A stretch of DNA of 64,000 nucleotides from GCA-002726655 sp046582185 (GCA_046582185.1 JAYGEX010000002.1:1-64000); one strand, 5' to 3'. Shown: positions 36,189 through 44,990, counted from the first letter of the stretch. Notes: generated from the sequence alone by a model not told the origin. Numbers and translations are program-made.

Positions 36189-36725
36189 TCACTGATCAAT
36201 AATAATTTCCAAGGACCGAATCGGAAAGCTGCCGGTTTTCCTGTCCTCATAATAATGTTGAAGTGTCTGTGTGATCACCGGAAATGCCAATTCGTCCCAG
36301 GGGATTTCACTTTCGGCAAACAGCTGCGTTTCCAGGGTTTCTTCTCCAGGGCTGAAATCCAGATCCAGCAGTAGCGCCCGGTAGAACATATAGACCTGCG
36401 ATATATGTGGCAGGCTGAAGAGCGTGTACAGCTCTAATATTTCCGCATTGGCATTGGCCTCTTCCGTGGTTTCGCGAAGAGCGCCCGCCGCGACAGTTTC
36501 GCCGTTTTCGAGAAAGCCTGCCGGTAATGTCCACAATCCGGCGCGTGGCTGGATGGATCGTTTGCACAACAGGACCTTGTCCTTATAGATGGGCAGACAG
36601 CCAGCAATAATCCTGGGGTTTTGATAATGGATAAAGCTGCAGGCATCACAAACAAATCGATGTCTGTTGTCTCCGTCGGGGATTCGGTGTGTGACTGCTT
36701 CGCCACATTGATTGCAGAATTTCAT
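36189..36725 (-). CDS. zinc-ribbon Nudix hydrolase (NudC-like)
   Basis: 178 residues. An N-terminal zinc ribbon (FCNQCGEAV ... FVCDACSFIHYQNP, four cysteines) is followed by a Nudix domain with box GFLENGETVAAGALRETTEE. The box keeps the catalytic REXXEE core, but the usual Gly after it is Asn. It is shorter than classical NADH pyrophosphatase NudC, because the N-terminal domain is missing. It resembles a common family of ADP-ribose/nucleotide Nudix enzymes. It is divergently arranged with a second Nudix gene 70 bases away. Confidence 0.9.
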   Translation of the reverse strand: MKFCNQCGEAVTHRIPDGDNRHRFVCDACSFIHYQNPRIIAGCLPIYKDKVLLCKRSIQPRAGLWTLPAGFLENGETVAAGALRETTEEANANAEILELYTLFSLPHISQVYMFYRALLLDLDFSPGEETLETQLFAESEIPWDELAFPVITQTLQHYYEDRKTGSFPIRSLEIIIDQ

Positions 36726-36794
36726 CTTTGGAGTATAAACGTTAAGCTTGGAATGAATAAACCTGAATGGTGAAAATGAAGGAATTTATCTAAA

Positions 36795-37409
36795 TTGACT
36801 GAAGCGCTCTTAAGAAATTTGAGTAGGTATAAAGCAGAAACTTTGTTGCCTGATGAGCAGGGCAGGAAGAGGGCGGCCGTCCTTATCCCAATTGTTGATG
36901 GCCCGGAACCTTCTGTGATATTGACCCGGCGGGCCGCCAGAATGGATAGTCATGCCGGAGAAGTTGCATGGCCCGGCGGTAAGCATGATCCGGAAGATGG
37001 AAGTCTGGAAACGACCGCTTTAAGGGAAAGTCATGAAGAGATTGGCCTATTGCCGGAACGAGTAACAATCGTGACAGAGCTGCGACCATTTATTTCAAAG
37101 TATGGATTGCTGGTGACGCCTTACGTTGGCCTGGTGGAAGCGAATGTACAGCTAAAAGCGAATCCTGCAGAGCTTGATTCCATCTTTCAAGTACCCTTGT
37201 CATGGCTACGGAGCGATCCGCGAACACAAACAGATATAGTGAGCCGGCATGGTGAAACTCATGAGGTCCCTGTCTATCATTATGAAGGCTTCAGGATCTG
37301 GGGCTTGACGGCGATGATTCTGTGGGAGTTTATGGTGAAGGGAATGGGTGTGGATTCCAGTCAGGCCGCTTGTGATAAGCTGTCGGGCAATATTAATGAA
37401 GGATGGTAA
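36795..37409 (+). CDS. CoA pyrophosphatase-type Nudix hydrolase
   Basis: 204 residues. The box DSHAGEVAWPGGKHDPEDGS (about 51-70) and TALRESHEEIGL matches the NudL/CoaA-diphosphatase group, including the UPF0035 signature before the Nudix motif. Such enzymes cleave CoA and its derivatives to phosphopantetheine and 3',5'-ADP. The start is TTG 36795 (MTEALLRNLSRYK); no suitable ATG exists before the domain. Gamma carbonic anhydrase follows after 3 bases, so they probably share a transcript. Confidence 0.88.
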   Translation: MTEALLRNLSRYKAETLLPDEQGRKRAAVLIPIVDGPEPSVILTRRAARMDSHAGEVAWPGGKHDPEDGSLETTALRESHEEIGLLPERVTIVTELRPFISKYGLLVTPYVGLVEANVQLKANPAELDSIFQVPLSWLRSDPRTQTDIVSRHGETHEVPVYHYEGFRIWGLTAMILWEFMVKGMGVDSSQAACDKLSGNINEGW

Positions 37410-37412
37410 GAC

Positions 37413-37934
37413 ATGATTTATAGCCTTGGCGATCGGCAGCCGGAATTTCGCGGAGATGACTATTGGGTGGCAGACAACGCTACGGTCATTGGTTCGGTAA
37501 TCATGGAGAATAATGCCAGCGTCTGGTTTAACACCGTGGTCAGGGGTGACAACGATGTGATCACGATTGGCGAAAACTCAAACGTCCAGGATGGTTCGGT
37601 ACTACATACAGACGGCGGTATCCCACTCATCATTGGCAAGAACGTAACCATCGGTCATCAGGTCATGCTTCACGGCTGCGTTATTGGCGAGAATTCACTG
37701 ATTGGAATCAATACCGTTATCCTCAACGGCGCGAAAATTGGCAAGAACTGCCTTATCGGAGCTAATTCCCTGATCCCTGAAGGCAAGGAAATCCCCGATG
37801 GTTCTCTCGTCATGGGCTCCCCAGGTAAGGTTGTGAAACAACTGTCAGCTCAACAAATGGCCGGCCTGGAAATGAGCGCCATGCACTATGTAGAAAACTT
37901 CAAACGCTATAAAGCCCAACTAAAGCCAATCTAG
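37413..37934 (+). CDS. gamma-carbonic anhydrase family protein (YrdA-like)
   Basis: 173 residues forming a left-handed beta helix of hexapeptide repeats (for example IGENSLIGINTVIL and IGKNCLIGANSLIP). Zinc-binding histidines of the gamma class are visible in LHTDGG (about 67), IGHQVMLHGC (two, about 85 and 90). Proteobacterial YrdA-type members often lack measurable carbonic anhydrase activity, so the reaction is uncertain. It directly follows the CoA pyrophosphatase gene. Confidence 0.92.
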   Translation: MIYSLGDRQPEFRGDDYWVADNATVIGSVIMENNASVWFNTVVRGDNDVITIGENSNVQDGSVLHTDGGIPLIIGKNVTIGHQVMLHGCVIGENSLIGINTVILNGAKIGKNCLIGANSLIPEGKEIPDGSLVMGSPGKVVKQLSAQQMAGLEMSAMHYVENFKRYKAQLKPI

Positions 37935-37980
37935 TACTCCCTCCCCACCAACAAAAAGGGGCCAGGTACAATTCAAAAAC

Positions 37981-38009
37981 TTGGCATCTTATGTGGAGCG
38001 CGTTATAGT
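37981..38009 (+). promoter_or_regulatory. promoter of the leuL-leuA unit
   Basis: -35 TTGGCA (37981-37986), a 17-base spacer and -10 TATAGT (38004-38009). The predicted start near 38016 lies about 50 bases before the leader peptide and 287 bases before leuA, leaving a long leader suitable for attenuation. Confidence 0.7.
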
Positions 38010-38066
38010 TCGGTCTTCACTTAGATTGACTAAATCGAACCTCTGGTTACGTTTTGTAAGACAGGC

Positions 38067-38174
38067 ATGAAGTTGGCACATCGTACAGCAGCTATATTTG
38101 ATAACAGCAACGCCGTTTTGCTGTTGACTGCTGCGCAAAGCTCAAACCTCATCCTACTAAGACTGCCGTTGTAG
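38067..38174 (+). CDS. leuL: leucine-rich leader peptide for leuA attenuation
   Basis: A 35-codon open frame, ATG 38067 to TAG 38172-38174, encodes MKLAHRTAAIFDNSNAV then LLLTAAQSSNLILLRLPL. It contains nine leucines, in clusters TTG-CTG-TTG and CTC-ATC-CTA-CTA, including rare CTA codons, with the last codon TTG before the stop. It sits between a good promoter and leuA in an otherwise non-coding 368-base gap. Ribosome stalling at the Leu clusters would sense charged tRNA-Leu. After the stop, TGCCATCT/AGCTGGCA (38201-38221 region) can form a hairpin, but it lacks a strong T-run, so the termination mechanism is unclear. Confidence 0.75.
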   Translation: MKLAHRTAAIFDNSNAVLLLTAAQSSNLILLRLPL

Positions 38175-38302
38175 GCGGCCGTCAAACTCCTGCATTGTTT
38201 TGCCATCTCATATAGCTGGCACCGTTTCAAACCAAGTGTGCTCATACAATAGACCGTAAAAGTCTACAAGCGCCGAATCCAAAATTGATAAGTGAAAGTA
38301 CA

Positions 38303-40018
38303 ATGAATGCAGAAGACAAAACAGTAAGTAAGGCCAGCGCATCTCCCAAAAAGATGCCGTTCCATAAATATTCGCCGTTCAAGCCCGTTGCCCTGACAGA
38401 TCGTACCTGGCCCGACCAGGTGATCACCAAGGCGCCACGCTGGTGTAGCGTTGATCTGCGCGATGGCAATCAGGCGCTGATTGAGCCGATGACGCCTAAT
38501 GAAAAGCAGAAGATGTACGATCTGATTGTCGAGCTTGGCTTCAAGGAAATAGAAGTTGGTTTCCCTGCTGCATCGCAAACGGATTTTGATTTTGTCCGCC
38601 GCATAATTGAAGAGGATATGATTCCTGATGACGTCACGATTCAGGTCTTGTGCCAGGCGCGGGAAGCACTGATCACGCGAACCTGTGAGGCTGTCACCGG
38701 TGCGAAGAACGTCATCTTCCATTTGTACAATTCAACGTCGACTTTGCAACGGAAAGTTGTGTTCAAAATGAACCGCGAGGAAGTCATTAAACTTGCCACA
38801 GACGCGGCAGCTATTGTGAAGAAGAATGTCCAGTCGCTTATTGATGCCGGTACTAACGTCATTCTTGAATATAGTCCGGAAAGCTATACCGCAACGGAGA
38901 TGGATTTTGCTGTAGAGATTTGTACGGCAGTAATGGAGGTCTGGGGCCCCACAGTTGATAACAAGATTATTCTTAATCTGCCCTCCACTGTTGAGATGTC
39001 GACGCCAAATATCTATGCCGACCAGCTCGAATGGTTTATGCGCCACTTGCCAAACCGCGATTGTGCGACCATTAGTCTGCATACCCATAATGATCGTGGA
39101 ACAGGGGTCGCCGCTTCAGAGATGGGCTTGATGGCTGGCGCCGATAGGATTGAAGGAACGCTGTTTGGCAATGGCGAACGTACGGGTAATTGTGACGTCA
39201 TCACCATGGCGATGAATATGTTTTCTCAAGGCGTTGACCCGGAACTTTATCTCGGGGATATGGCGAAGATTGTTTCCGTATCTGAGGAGTGTACCAAGAT
39301 CTCGATTCATGTCAGGCAACCCTATGCGGGAGATCTCGTATTTACCGCATTCTCCGGCTCCCATCAGGATGCTATTCGAAAGGGCATGGAGTTCGTAGAA
39401 TCGGGCAGCGATAATGCCTGGGAAGTGCCATACCTGCCGATCGATCCAGCAGATGTGGGCGGTTCCTATCGGGAAACAGTGAGGGTTAACAGCCAGTCGG
39501 GTAAAGGCGGCATTGCGTTTATTCTTGAAAATTATTTTGGCGTTTCCTTGCCGCGTTCAGTATTGCTCGAGTTCAGTCCAATCGTTCAGAAATTAACTGA
39601 GATCGATGGTGGCGAGCTAAAGCCTGACATGATCTGGGATGCTTTTGTTAAGGAATACATCGACGTGGAAGGCCCGTATCAGCTTGTGGATTACCGCGTT
39701 AATTCCATTGGCAATGAACGAGAGTCCTGTGATGCCACCATCAAGATTGCAGACAGTCAGATGGATGTGCATGGCGAAGGCTCCGGCCCCATTGAAGCCT
39801 TCATAGAAGCCCTCGTGCAGACGCTTAATGAGCCGCTGACGGTAGTGGATTATCAGGAATATGCGCTCAACGAAGGCAGTGAGGCGCAAGCCATTTCAAT
39901 CCTTGCCATTACCGATGACAAAGAGAACAAGTATTATGGTGTGGGCATAAGTCAGAACACAACCACCGCTGCGTTTAAATCAATTATCGCTGCGATTAAC
40001 CGGAAGTGGCAGGTTTAG
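38303..40018 (+). CDS. leuA: 2-isopropylmalate synthase
   Basis: 571 residues, the long form also found in pseudomonads (LeuA type 2). KYSPFKPVALTDRTWPDQ starts the family region. SVDLRDGNQALIEPM (about 53-67) holds the metal-binding RDGNQ motif, and LHTHNDRGTG (about 255-264) the HxH metal ligands. The C-terminal leucine-feedback domain follows. It condenses acetyl-CoA with 2-oxoisovalerate in the first committed step of leucine synthesis. The frame is open to TTG 38285, but ATG 38303 is a better start. A leucine leader peptide precedes it. Confidence 0.97.
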   Translation: MNAEDKTVSKASASPKKMPFHKYSPFKPVALTDRTWPDQVITKAPRWCSVDLRDGNQALIEPMTPNEKQKMYDLIVELGFKEIEVGFPAASQTDFDFVRRIIEEDMIPDDVTIQVLCQAREALITRTCEAVTGAKNVIFHLYNSTSTLQRKVVFKMNREEVIKLATDAAAIVKKNVQSLIDAGTNVILEYSPESYTATEMDFAVEICTAVMEVWGPTVDNKIILNLPSTVEMSTPNIYADQLEWFMRHLPNRDCATISLHTHNDRGTGVAASEMGLMAGADRIEGTLFGNGERTGNCDVITMAMNMFSQGVDPELYLGDMAKIVSVSEECTKISIHVRQPYAGDLVFTAFSGSHQDAIRKGMEFVESGSDNAWEVPYLPIDPADVGGSYRETVRVNSQSGKGGIAFILENYFGVSLPRSVLLEFSPIVQKLTEIDGGELKPDMIWDAFVKEYIDVEGPYQLVDYRVNSIGNERESCDATIKIADSQMDVHGEGSGPIEAFIEALVQTLNEPLTVVDYQEYALNEGSEAQAISILAITDDKENKYYGVGISQNTTTAAFKSIIAAINRKWQV

Positions 40019-40082
40019 CTCCGCCGCCTCTATTACTTGCCGCTCGCAGGTGCGCTCTTTCAAGCAACACGATTAGAATGCC

Positions 40083-42674
40083 CTAACACATGATGTGCTG
40101 ACTGGAGCGCTCTGCCGCACGGCGACGGCTGTTTGCCTGAAAGATCAAGCGCCGGAAACATTTCACCATGTCGGTCTTACACGGGGCAGCAATATCCTTT
40201 TGTACATCTTGCCCATCGCAGACATAAGTTACCGGTAGATCATGTCGTACGAGAGCGGATATTGCAGGTCCAAGCGTAACAGCTTCATCAAGCTTGGTGA
40301 TGATGGCGCCTTTCAAGGGAACCTTATAAAATGCCTCAATGACCTCGTCCGTCAAGACAAGCTCGGATGTGGATGAAATGACCAGATAACTCGCGATCTC
40401 GGTAGTTGTCGCGGCTGCTGAAAGAACGTGATCGGCAATGCCGATGTCTCTCTGGTTCATTCCCGCGGTATCGATAAGGATAAGTTCGTAGCCTTTAAAT
40501 TCCTGAATTTTCTGCGTTAAAGATATTGGGCTTGATGCTGAGGCGAAGGGTATCTCCAACGACATGGCAATGTTTATGAGTTCTTCAGAATCACCAATGC
40601 GAAGTGTATCCATTGATATTAGCGCCACTTTTCCTGACCCATGGCGCAGTGAGTATTGTAGTGCAAGCTTGGCGACCGTTGTGGTCTTACCGACACCAGG
40701 AGTCCCAAGAATTGCGCCGCCGCCGCCATTGCTGATTATTTCATCATCGCCGGTTTGAATGAGAGAGCCCAAGGCATCGAAGAGCGTAGTCCAATCCGGG
40801 ATTTTGTCTTTTTTTTGCGGTATTTGTTTTTGCAATGACTGCATCACATCCGTTGAAAGTCCGAGTGGACTGACCCTTTCGCTGTCGATGTGAACAAGGT
40901 TTTTAGATTCCGCCTGCTTGCGATATTCACTCAGGCAGGTTAATTCTGATTTCAGCGTATGCTGTAATTCGCCAAGCTCCTTCTGTGAATTCTCCGTTGC
41001 CGGATGTGCTTGCTCTTCCGTTTGCTGATTTCGAATTTCCTTTAGTTGAGACAATTCAGATTGAATCGACTGCTGTAGTTCTTTGTGTTGTTGCTGCATC
41101 TCCACGCGGGATGATTCTAGTTGGGACAAGCCCCGATTTAATGACGCCTGCAGTTCCTGTTGCTGATCCTGGATCTGTAGGAGCACATTGCTTGACCTGG
41201 ATTCAAGCTCATCTCTAATTTCACGCTGCCGGGCTAATTGCACCAGCTCGCTGCGCAGAGAGCCCTGCAGTTTGGCTAATTCTGTATGTAGGCCAACGGT
41301 TATCGGGTCGAGCCTCGCCTGCGCTGCTTCCCTATCTATGCGGAATTCTTTCAGGCTATGCAATTCTTCTGCGAGGGAAGACTGAAGTTCGATTAGGCCT
41401 TCCTGCATTTGGCGCGTACGCGGATCAGATTCAGCATCAAATTTGGTGCGGGTTGCCACGTACTTGTTTAGTTGTGAGAGTTCGACGTTCAAGGTCGACT
41501 GCAACTTACTCAAGCCGGATTGTAATGACCTGGTTTTGGGGTCGCTCTCGGCATCGAACTGCACTCGCTGCTGGCGATATTTATTCAAGGCAACGACTTC
41601 GTCGGACAGGCTGTCCTTTAATTCAGCAAGGTCATGCTGCAATACCCTGGCAACCGGGTCTGCTTCTGCGTCCAAAGCCATTCGCTGATGCCTGTATTGC
41701 CCAAGACTATCAAGCTCCGAGGCGAGGAACTGCTGCAAATTTCCCATGCCGTCCTGTAGCTCCCTTGTCCTTGGATCTATCTCACAATCGAACTTCACGC
41801 GCTGGTCTCGGTACTGCCTCAACTTTAAGAGTTCTTCCGACAGCAATTTCTGTTGTTCAGTCAAATCGCTTTACAGGGTCTTGGTAATGGGGTCCGAGCT
41901 GGCATCGAGCTCTGCGCGTTGCAGGCGGTACTCACAGAGCTGCGATAGTTCACTGGAGAGACACTCCTGCAGATCACTCAGTTCGCTCCATCGTTTGCTT
42001 GTTTGCGGGTCCAGTTCTGAATCCAGACTCTCCCTTTGCTGTCGATACTCGCGCAAGGTGGTCAATTCGCTGGATAGCGATTGTTGCAGCCTATTCAATT
42101 CACCCTGTAGTCCCGTGGTCAATGGGACTGATTCTGCATTCCACTGTATTCGCTGCTGGTGGTATGCACCAAGTTCGGTGATTTGACCTTCCATGGATAC
42201 CCGTAATTCATCGAGTTGAGCTTGCAAGCGTAGATAAACGGGGTCGGGCTTTGAGTCTTGTTCTTCTCGTTCCTGGCGGTATTCCTTTAATTCCTCAATT
42301 TCCCTGCGCAAGGACTTGCGCAGCAGAAAGAGTTCGGCCTGCAGCTCTTCCGGTAACAGATCGACTTTGGCGTCAATCTCGTTTAGCTGTTGTCGGTATT
42401 GCCTTAGATCGGCAAGTTCTTGTTTAAGAGATAGCTGCAATCCAGCCAGATCATTTGGATTGTGGTTCTCAAAATTCTGCTGAGCTCCTTTTTGCTGAGC
42501 TTTTATCTGCTGAGCTTCTTCCTGCTCATCTTCTTCAGTTTCGGTTGATGCGAAAACCTCAGCCTGATCATTCACTTCAACGGTATCGAGAATGATTACG
42601 TCCGGGCCCATGGGCTCCCTGGCAGCCTCTATTGCCTGCTCGATATCTTCTGCATAAAATCGACGTATTTCCAT
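40083..42674 (-). pseudogene. flhF: FlhF-type flagellar GTPase with 39-residue repeats, interrupted by an in-frame TAA
   Basis: Reading minus from ATG 42674: MEIRRFYAEDIEQAIEAARE is the FlhF N-terminus (GPDVIILDTVEV follows). The frame runs to TAA at 41871-41873, then continues in the same frame to 40083; read through, it makes 863 residues. The C-terminal SRP-type GTPase is intact, with GTPGVGKTTTVAKLAL (about 656), DTAGM and TKLDE. Between them lie about ten 39-residue coiled-coil repeats (SLxSELxxLxxYRxQRxxxDAExDPxTRxLQ) plus degenerate ones. The stop falls where sister repeats have Gln (LQ). The second part could restart at TTG 41864, six bases past the stop, but no clear ribosome site is seen. 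FlhF normally has 400-500 residues and sets polar flagellum position. No other flagellar gene is in the window. Confidence 0.85.
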
Positions 42675-42994
42675 TCAGGAGCTCAGCGGTAGTGCATCTT
42701 GTCGGTGAGACATGAATTAGTATTGCTTTGCTCTTTACTCTCTACCCTTTACTGATAGCAAGACTCGTTCCAATTCAGGCTGGGTTCGCTAGTGCAGCAT
42801 TATTCATGGGGTGTAGTGGTAATGCTGTCATTTTCACAGCACATCCTCGCCGCCGCTGATGACGGAATCTTGACGTTTTGGCGCGTTCAGTGAGGTCGGG
42901 CCTGGCTGATCAATATCCCGGAATTGCCTCTTCAGACAAGACCGGGGGAATATTATATTCTTCACTCATCTTCCGATTGTAATTTGAATGCTCA
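42675..42994. other. 320-base divergent intergenic region
   Basis: No gene is supported. It separates the divergent flhF and epoxide hydrolase genes and must hold their promoters. TGCTGT (42823) and ACAGCA (42836) form a 6-bp inverted repeat with a 7-base loop. No sigma54-type GG-N10-GC element upstream of flhF was recognised. Confidence 0.4.
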
Positions 42995-44167
42995 ATGTCT
43001 GATCACTTAAGTGAATCTAAAAGCAGTATCAGTAATTTGCTTGCTGACAATCTGCCTGCGGGCGTCAGCAGTCGGCGAATAGGCCCGATTAATGGTCTCG
43101 AATTCCACATTCTGGAGGCAGGCGACAGGAGTCGGCCCCTGTTGTTACTTCTCCACGGCTTTCCGGAACTGGCCTTTAGCTGGCGAAAGATCATGCCCCG
43201 GCTGGCTGCCACTGGCTATCATGTGGTTGCGCCGGATCAGCGTGGTTATGGCGGCACCACTGGCTGGCAGGCTGGTTATGACTCGGATCTGGCGGCATTC
43301 AGCCTCCTGAGCCTTGCAAATGATGCAGCTGGCATTGTTCACGCACTTGGCCATAGTCGAGTTGCGGCGGTGATTGGTCATGATTTTGGATCGCCAGTGG
43401 CAGCGTGGTGCGGCATTGCCCACCCTGAAATGTTCCCGGCGGTAGTATTGATGAGCGCGCCCTTTCAAAGTCAGGGCGCTGGAAATACGAAAGAGAATAC
43501 GAAAAAGAAAGCTGGCAGCGCTGATGTTCACGCCAAACTTGCGCAGCTCGTGAGGCCAAGAAAACATTACCAGCTCTACTACGGCACTCGTGAAGCCAAC
43601 GATGACATGTTGCATGCCAGGCAAGGGCTGAAAGCTTTCCTGCGTGCCTATTATCATGTGAAGAGTGCCGACTGGCCAGGAAACCAGCCGCAGCCCCTGA
43701 CGGAGGTTTCAGCAGAACAGTGGGCGACGATGCCAGGCTACTACGTGATGGACCTTGAGAAGGACATGGCAGAAACGGTTGCAGAACACATGCCATCCCA
43801 GCATGAAATAGATGCTTGCCAGTGGATGACGGACCGCGAACTAGATGTATATGTTAGTGAATTTAGGCGCACTGGATTTCAGGGTGGCCTGCAGTGGTAT
43901 CGAGCGAGGCGGATATCAACGCCAGAGCAAGCAGCGTTTGTTGGCAGAGGCCTGCATCAGCCAGTTCTCTTTATAGGTGGCGTAAAGGACTGGGGTATAT
44001 ACCAGACGCCTGGTGCCCTGGAATCTATGGCGGCCAGTTGTACTGATTATCGAGGTAGTCATCTGATAGAAGGCGCAGGACATTGGGTTCAGCAAGAGCA
44101 GGCGGAAGACACTTCGCGACTGATTGTAGATTTTATGGATTCTATTGCCGGTGATGCTTCCAGTTAA
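42995..44167 (+). CDS. epoxide hydrolase-like alpha/beta hydrolase
   Basis: 390 residues. HGFPE (about 54-58) is the oxyanion HGxP motif, and GHDFGS (about 129-134) contains the nucleophilic Asp, which favours epoxide hydrolase or dehalogenase chemistry over esterase. DQRGYGG is the conserved loop before it, and GAGHWVQQEQ near 364-373 provides the catalytic His. The cap region (about 190-310) contains a Lys-rich insert NTKENTKKKAGS encoded by a 12-bp in-frame duplication near 43488-43511. Substrate is unknown. It starts the accessory metabolic region. Confidence 0.88.
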   Translation: MSDHLSESKSSISNLLADNLPAGVSSRRIGPINGLEFHILEAGDRSRPLLLLLHGFPELAFSWRKIMPRLAATGYHVVAPDQRGYGGTTGWQAGYDSDLAAFSLLSLANDAAGIVHALGHSRVAAVIGHDFGSPVAAWCGIAHPEMFPAVVLMSAPFQSQGAGNTKENTKKKAGSADVHAKLAQLVRPRKHYQLYYGTREANDDMLHARQGLKAFLRAYYHVKSADWPGNQPQPLTEVSAEQWATMPGYYVMDLEKDMAETVAEHMPSQHEIDACQWMTDRELDVYVSEFRRTGFQGGLQWYRARRISTPEQAAFVGRGLHQPVLFIGGVKDWGIYQTPGALESMAASCTDYRGSHLIEGAGHWVQQEQAEDTSRLIVDFMDSIAGDASS

Positions 44168-44245
44168 ATTGGTTCGACTGGATCGCCCCTTATTTTTATT
44201 GGTGTAAAGTGATAAATGGCTTGCAACTTCGGCTGTGACTATTGT

Positions 44246-44521
44246 TCACACAGCTGCAGGAAACCGTTTTGCGTTTCGTAAGCGTGCCTTCTCTTTCTCC
44301 TGCTCACGATTCCTGGGTGGAGCGTTTGTTTCAAGGCCAAATAGCAGCTTTGTTGCGACCAGGGTGATTTCCTCCACCGCCTGGGTAAACACAATTTCAT
44401 TGCGCTTGCTTGGCTTGGTGGTGCCGCTTAGTTTGCGAATAAATTGAGGTGCGGCGGCTGCGATTTCCTCTTCGCTGGCAGGCGGTTCGAAATTCGAGAG
44501 GGTCTTTATGTTTCTGCACAT
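44246..44521 (-). CDS. DUF2277 family protein
   Basis: 91 residues starting MCRNIKTLSNFEPPASEEEI, the invariant entry to DUF2277, and continuing FIRKLSGTTKPSKRNE, the second conserved block. ATG 44521 has GGGAG seven bases upstream; the frame extends to 44569 but the family N-terminus fixes the start. Function of the family is unknown; its members are often found near small stress or detoxification genes. Confidence 0.88.
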   Translation of the reverse strand: MCRNIKTLSNFEPPASEEEIAAAAPQFIRKLSGTTKPSKRNEIVFTQAVEEITLVATKLLFGLETNAPPRNREQEKEKARLRNAKRFPAAV

Positions 44522-44572
44522 CGTGGTACTCCCGTTGTGGAAATGGCTAAGTTCAACAATTGTTAACATAGC

Positions 44573-44741
44573 TCATTTCGGTTTTGACTTATATCGCTCG
44601 TTCAAACCGGCTCCACTCAAGATCATGGGTGTAATTTTCGTAAGGCGTTTCTGGAGAGCCTCAGGCCTCTTTGCCTGTGCAATATAATCCGCGTATTCAC
44701 GACGTTTGCCCAGCGTCAGGTCATTAAACGCACTCTCCAGA
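44573..44741 (-). pseudogene. C-terminal fragment of a YdeI/OmdA-type protein
   Basis: On the minus strand, a frame ending TGA at 44573-44575 reads LESAFNDLTLGKRREYADYI then AQAKRPEALQKRLTKITPMI and GLNERYKSKPK. GKRREYADYIxxAKRxxxxxxRLxKIxPMI and GLNxxY are typical of the C-terminal end of YdeI/DUF1801-type proteins. The match stops near 44741, where a gene fragment of another family begins on the opposite strand. The N-terminal two thirds are missing. Confidence 0.7.
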
Positions 44742-44915
44742 GGTGCTGGTGTCCTGTGTTATGTCAATGTCCCTGACGTCATGGAGGTCCACAAGCAGGC
44801 GCAATTGATGGGTGCGAATATCCGCAGTGAGCCAACTTTCATAAAACTTGCCGGCCACACCGAATTTGTCCTTCAAGATCCCGATGGCTATTCCCTGGCG
44901 ATCTATTCCAGATAA
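44742..44915 (+). pseudogene. C-terminal fragment of a glyoxalase/VOC family protein
   Basis: RGAGVLCYVNVPDVMEVHKQ followed by AQLMGANIRSEPTF and FVLQDPDGYSLAIYSR match the last half of a vicinal-oxygen-chelate domain, ending at a normal stop. The first beta-alpha-beta module is absent. Upstream sequence (44706-44741) belongs to the opposite-strand YdeI-like fragment, so this piece has lost its 5' end by rearrangement. An ATG at 44706 may be used by chance, but a functional VOC fold is not expected. Confidence 0.7.
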
Positions 44916-44990
44916 ATCTGTAGGTCAACGCCGTGGAGCAAAGCACCAAGGGCTGATACAGTGGTCGAAAATAATTAGTGGGTTTGGAAA

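Noticed and set aside
36111..36374. Plus-strand open frame overlapping the 3' end of the minus-strand Nudix gene
   Set aside because: Its downstream part is the antisense of a clear Nudix coding sequence, and its N-terminus has no similarity to anything I recognise.
38030..38245. Minus-strand open frame of 71 codons opposite the leuA leader
   Set aside because: No ribosome site or recognisable domain; the plus-strand leader peptide, promoter and leuA explain the region better.
37935..38302. T-box or leucine riboswitch before leuA
   Set aside because: No T-box sequence or specifier-loop architecture was seen, and the leucine-rich reading frame points to ribosome-mediated attenuation.
41443..42186. 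Several open frames on the plus strand opposite flhF (such as 41443-41688, 41453-41887, 41746-42186)
   Set aside because: They are mirror images of the repeated flhF coding sequence; their products have Ser/Arg-rich low complexity and no family features.
41400..42670. Regularly spaced repeats resembling a CRISPR array
   Set aside because: The 117-bp period is a protein repeat in the flhF frame; there are no identical short repeats with unique spacers and no cas genes.
44235..44447. Plus-strand open frame of 70 codons
   Set aside because: It is antisense to the well-supported DUF2277 gene.
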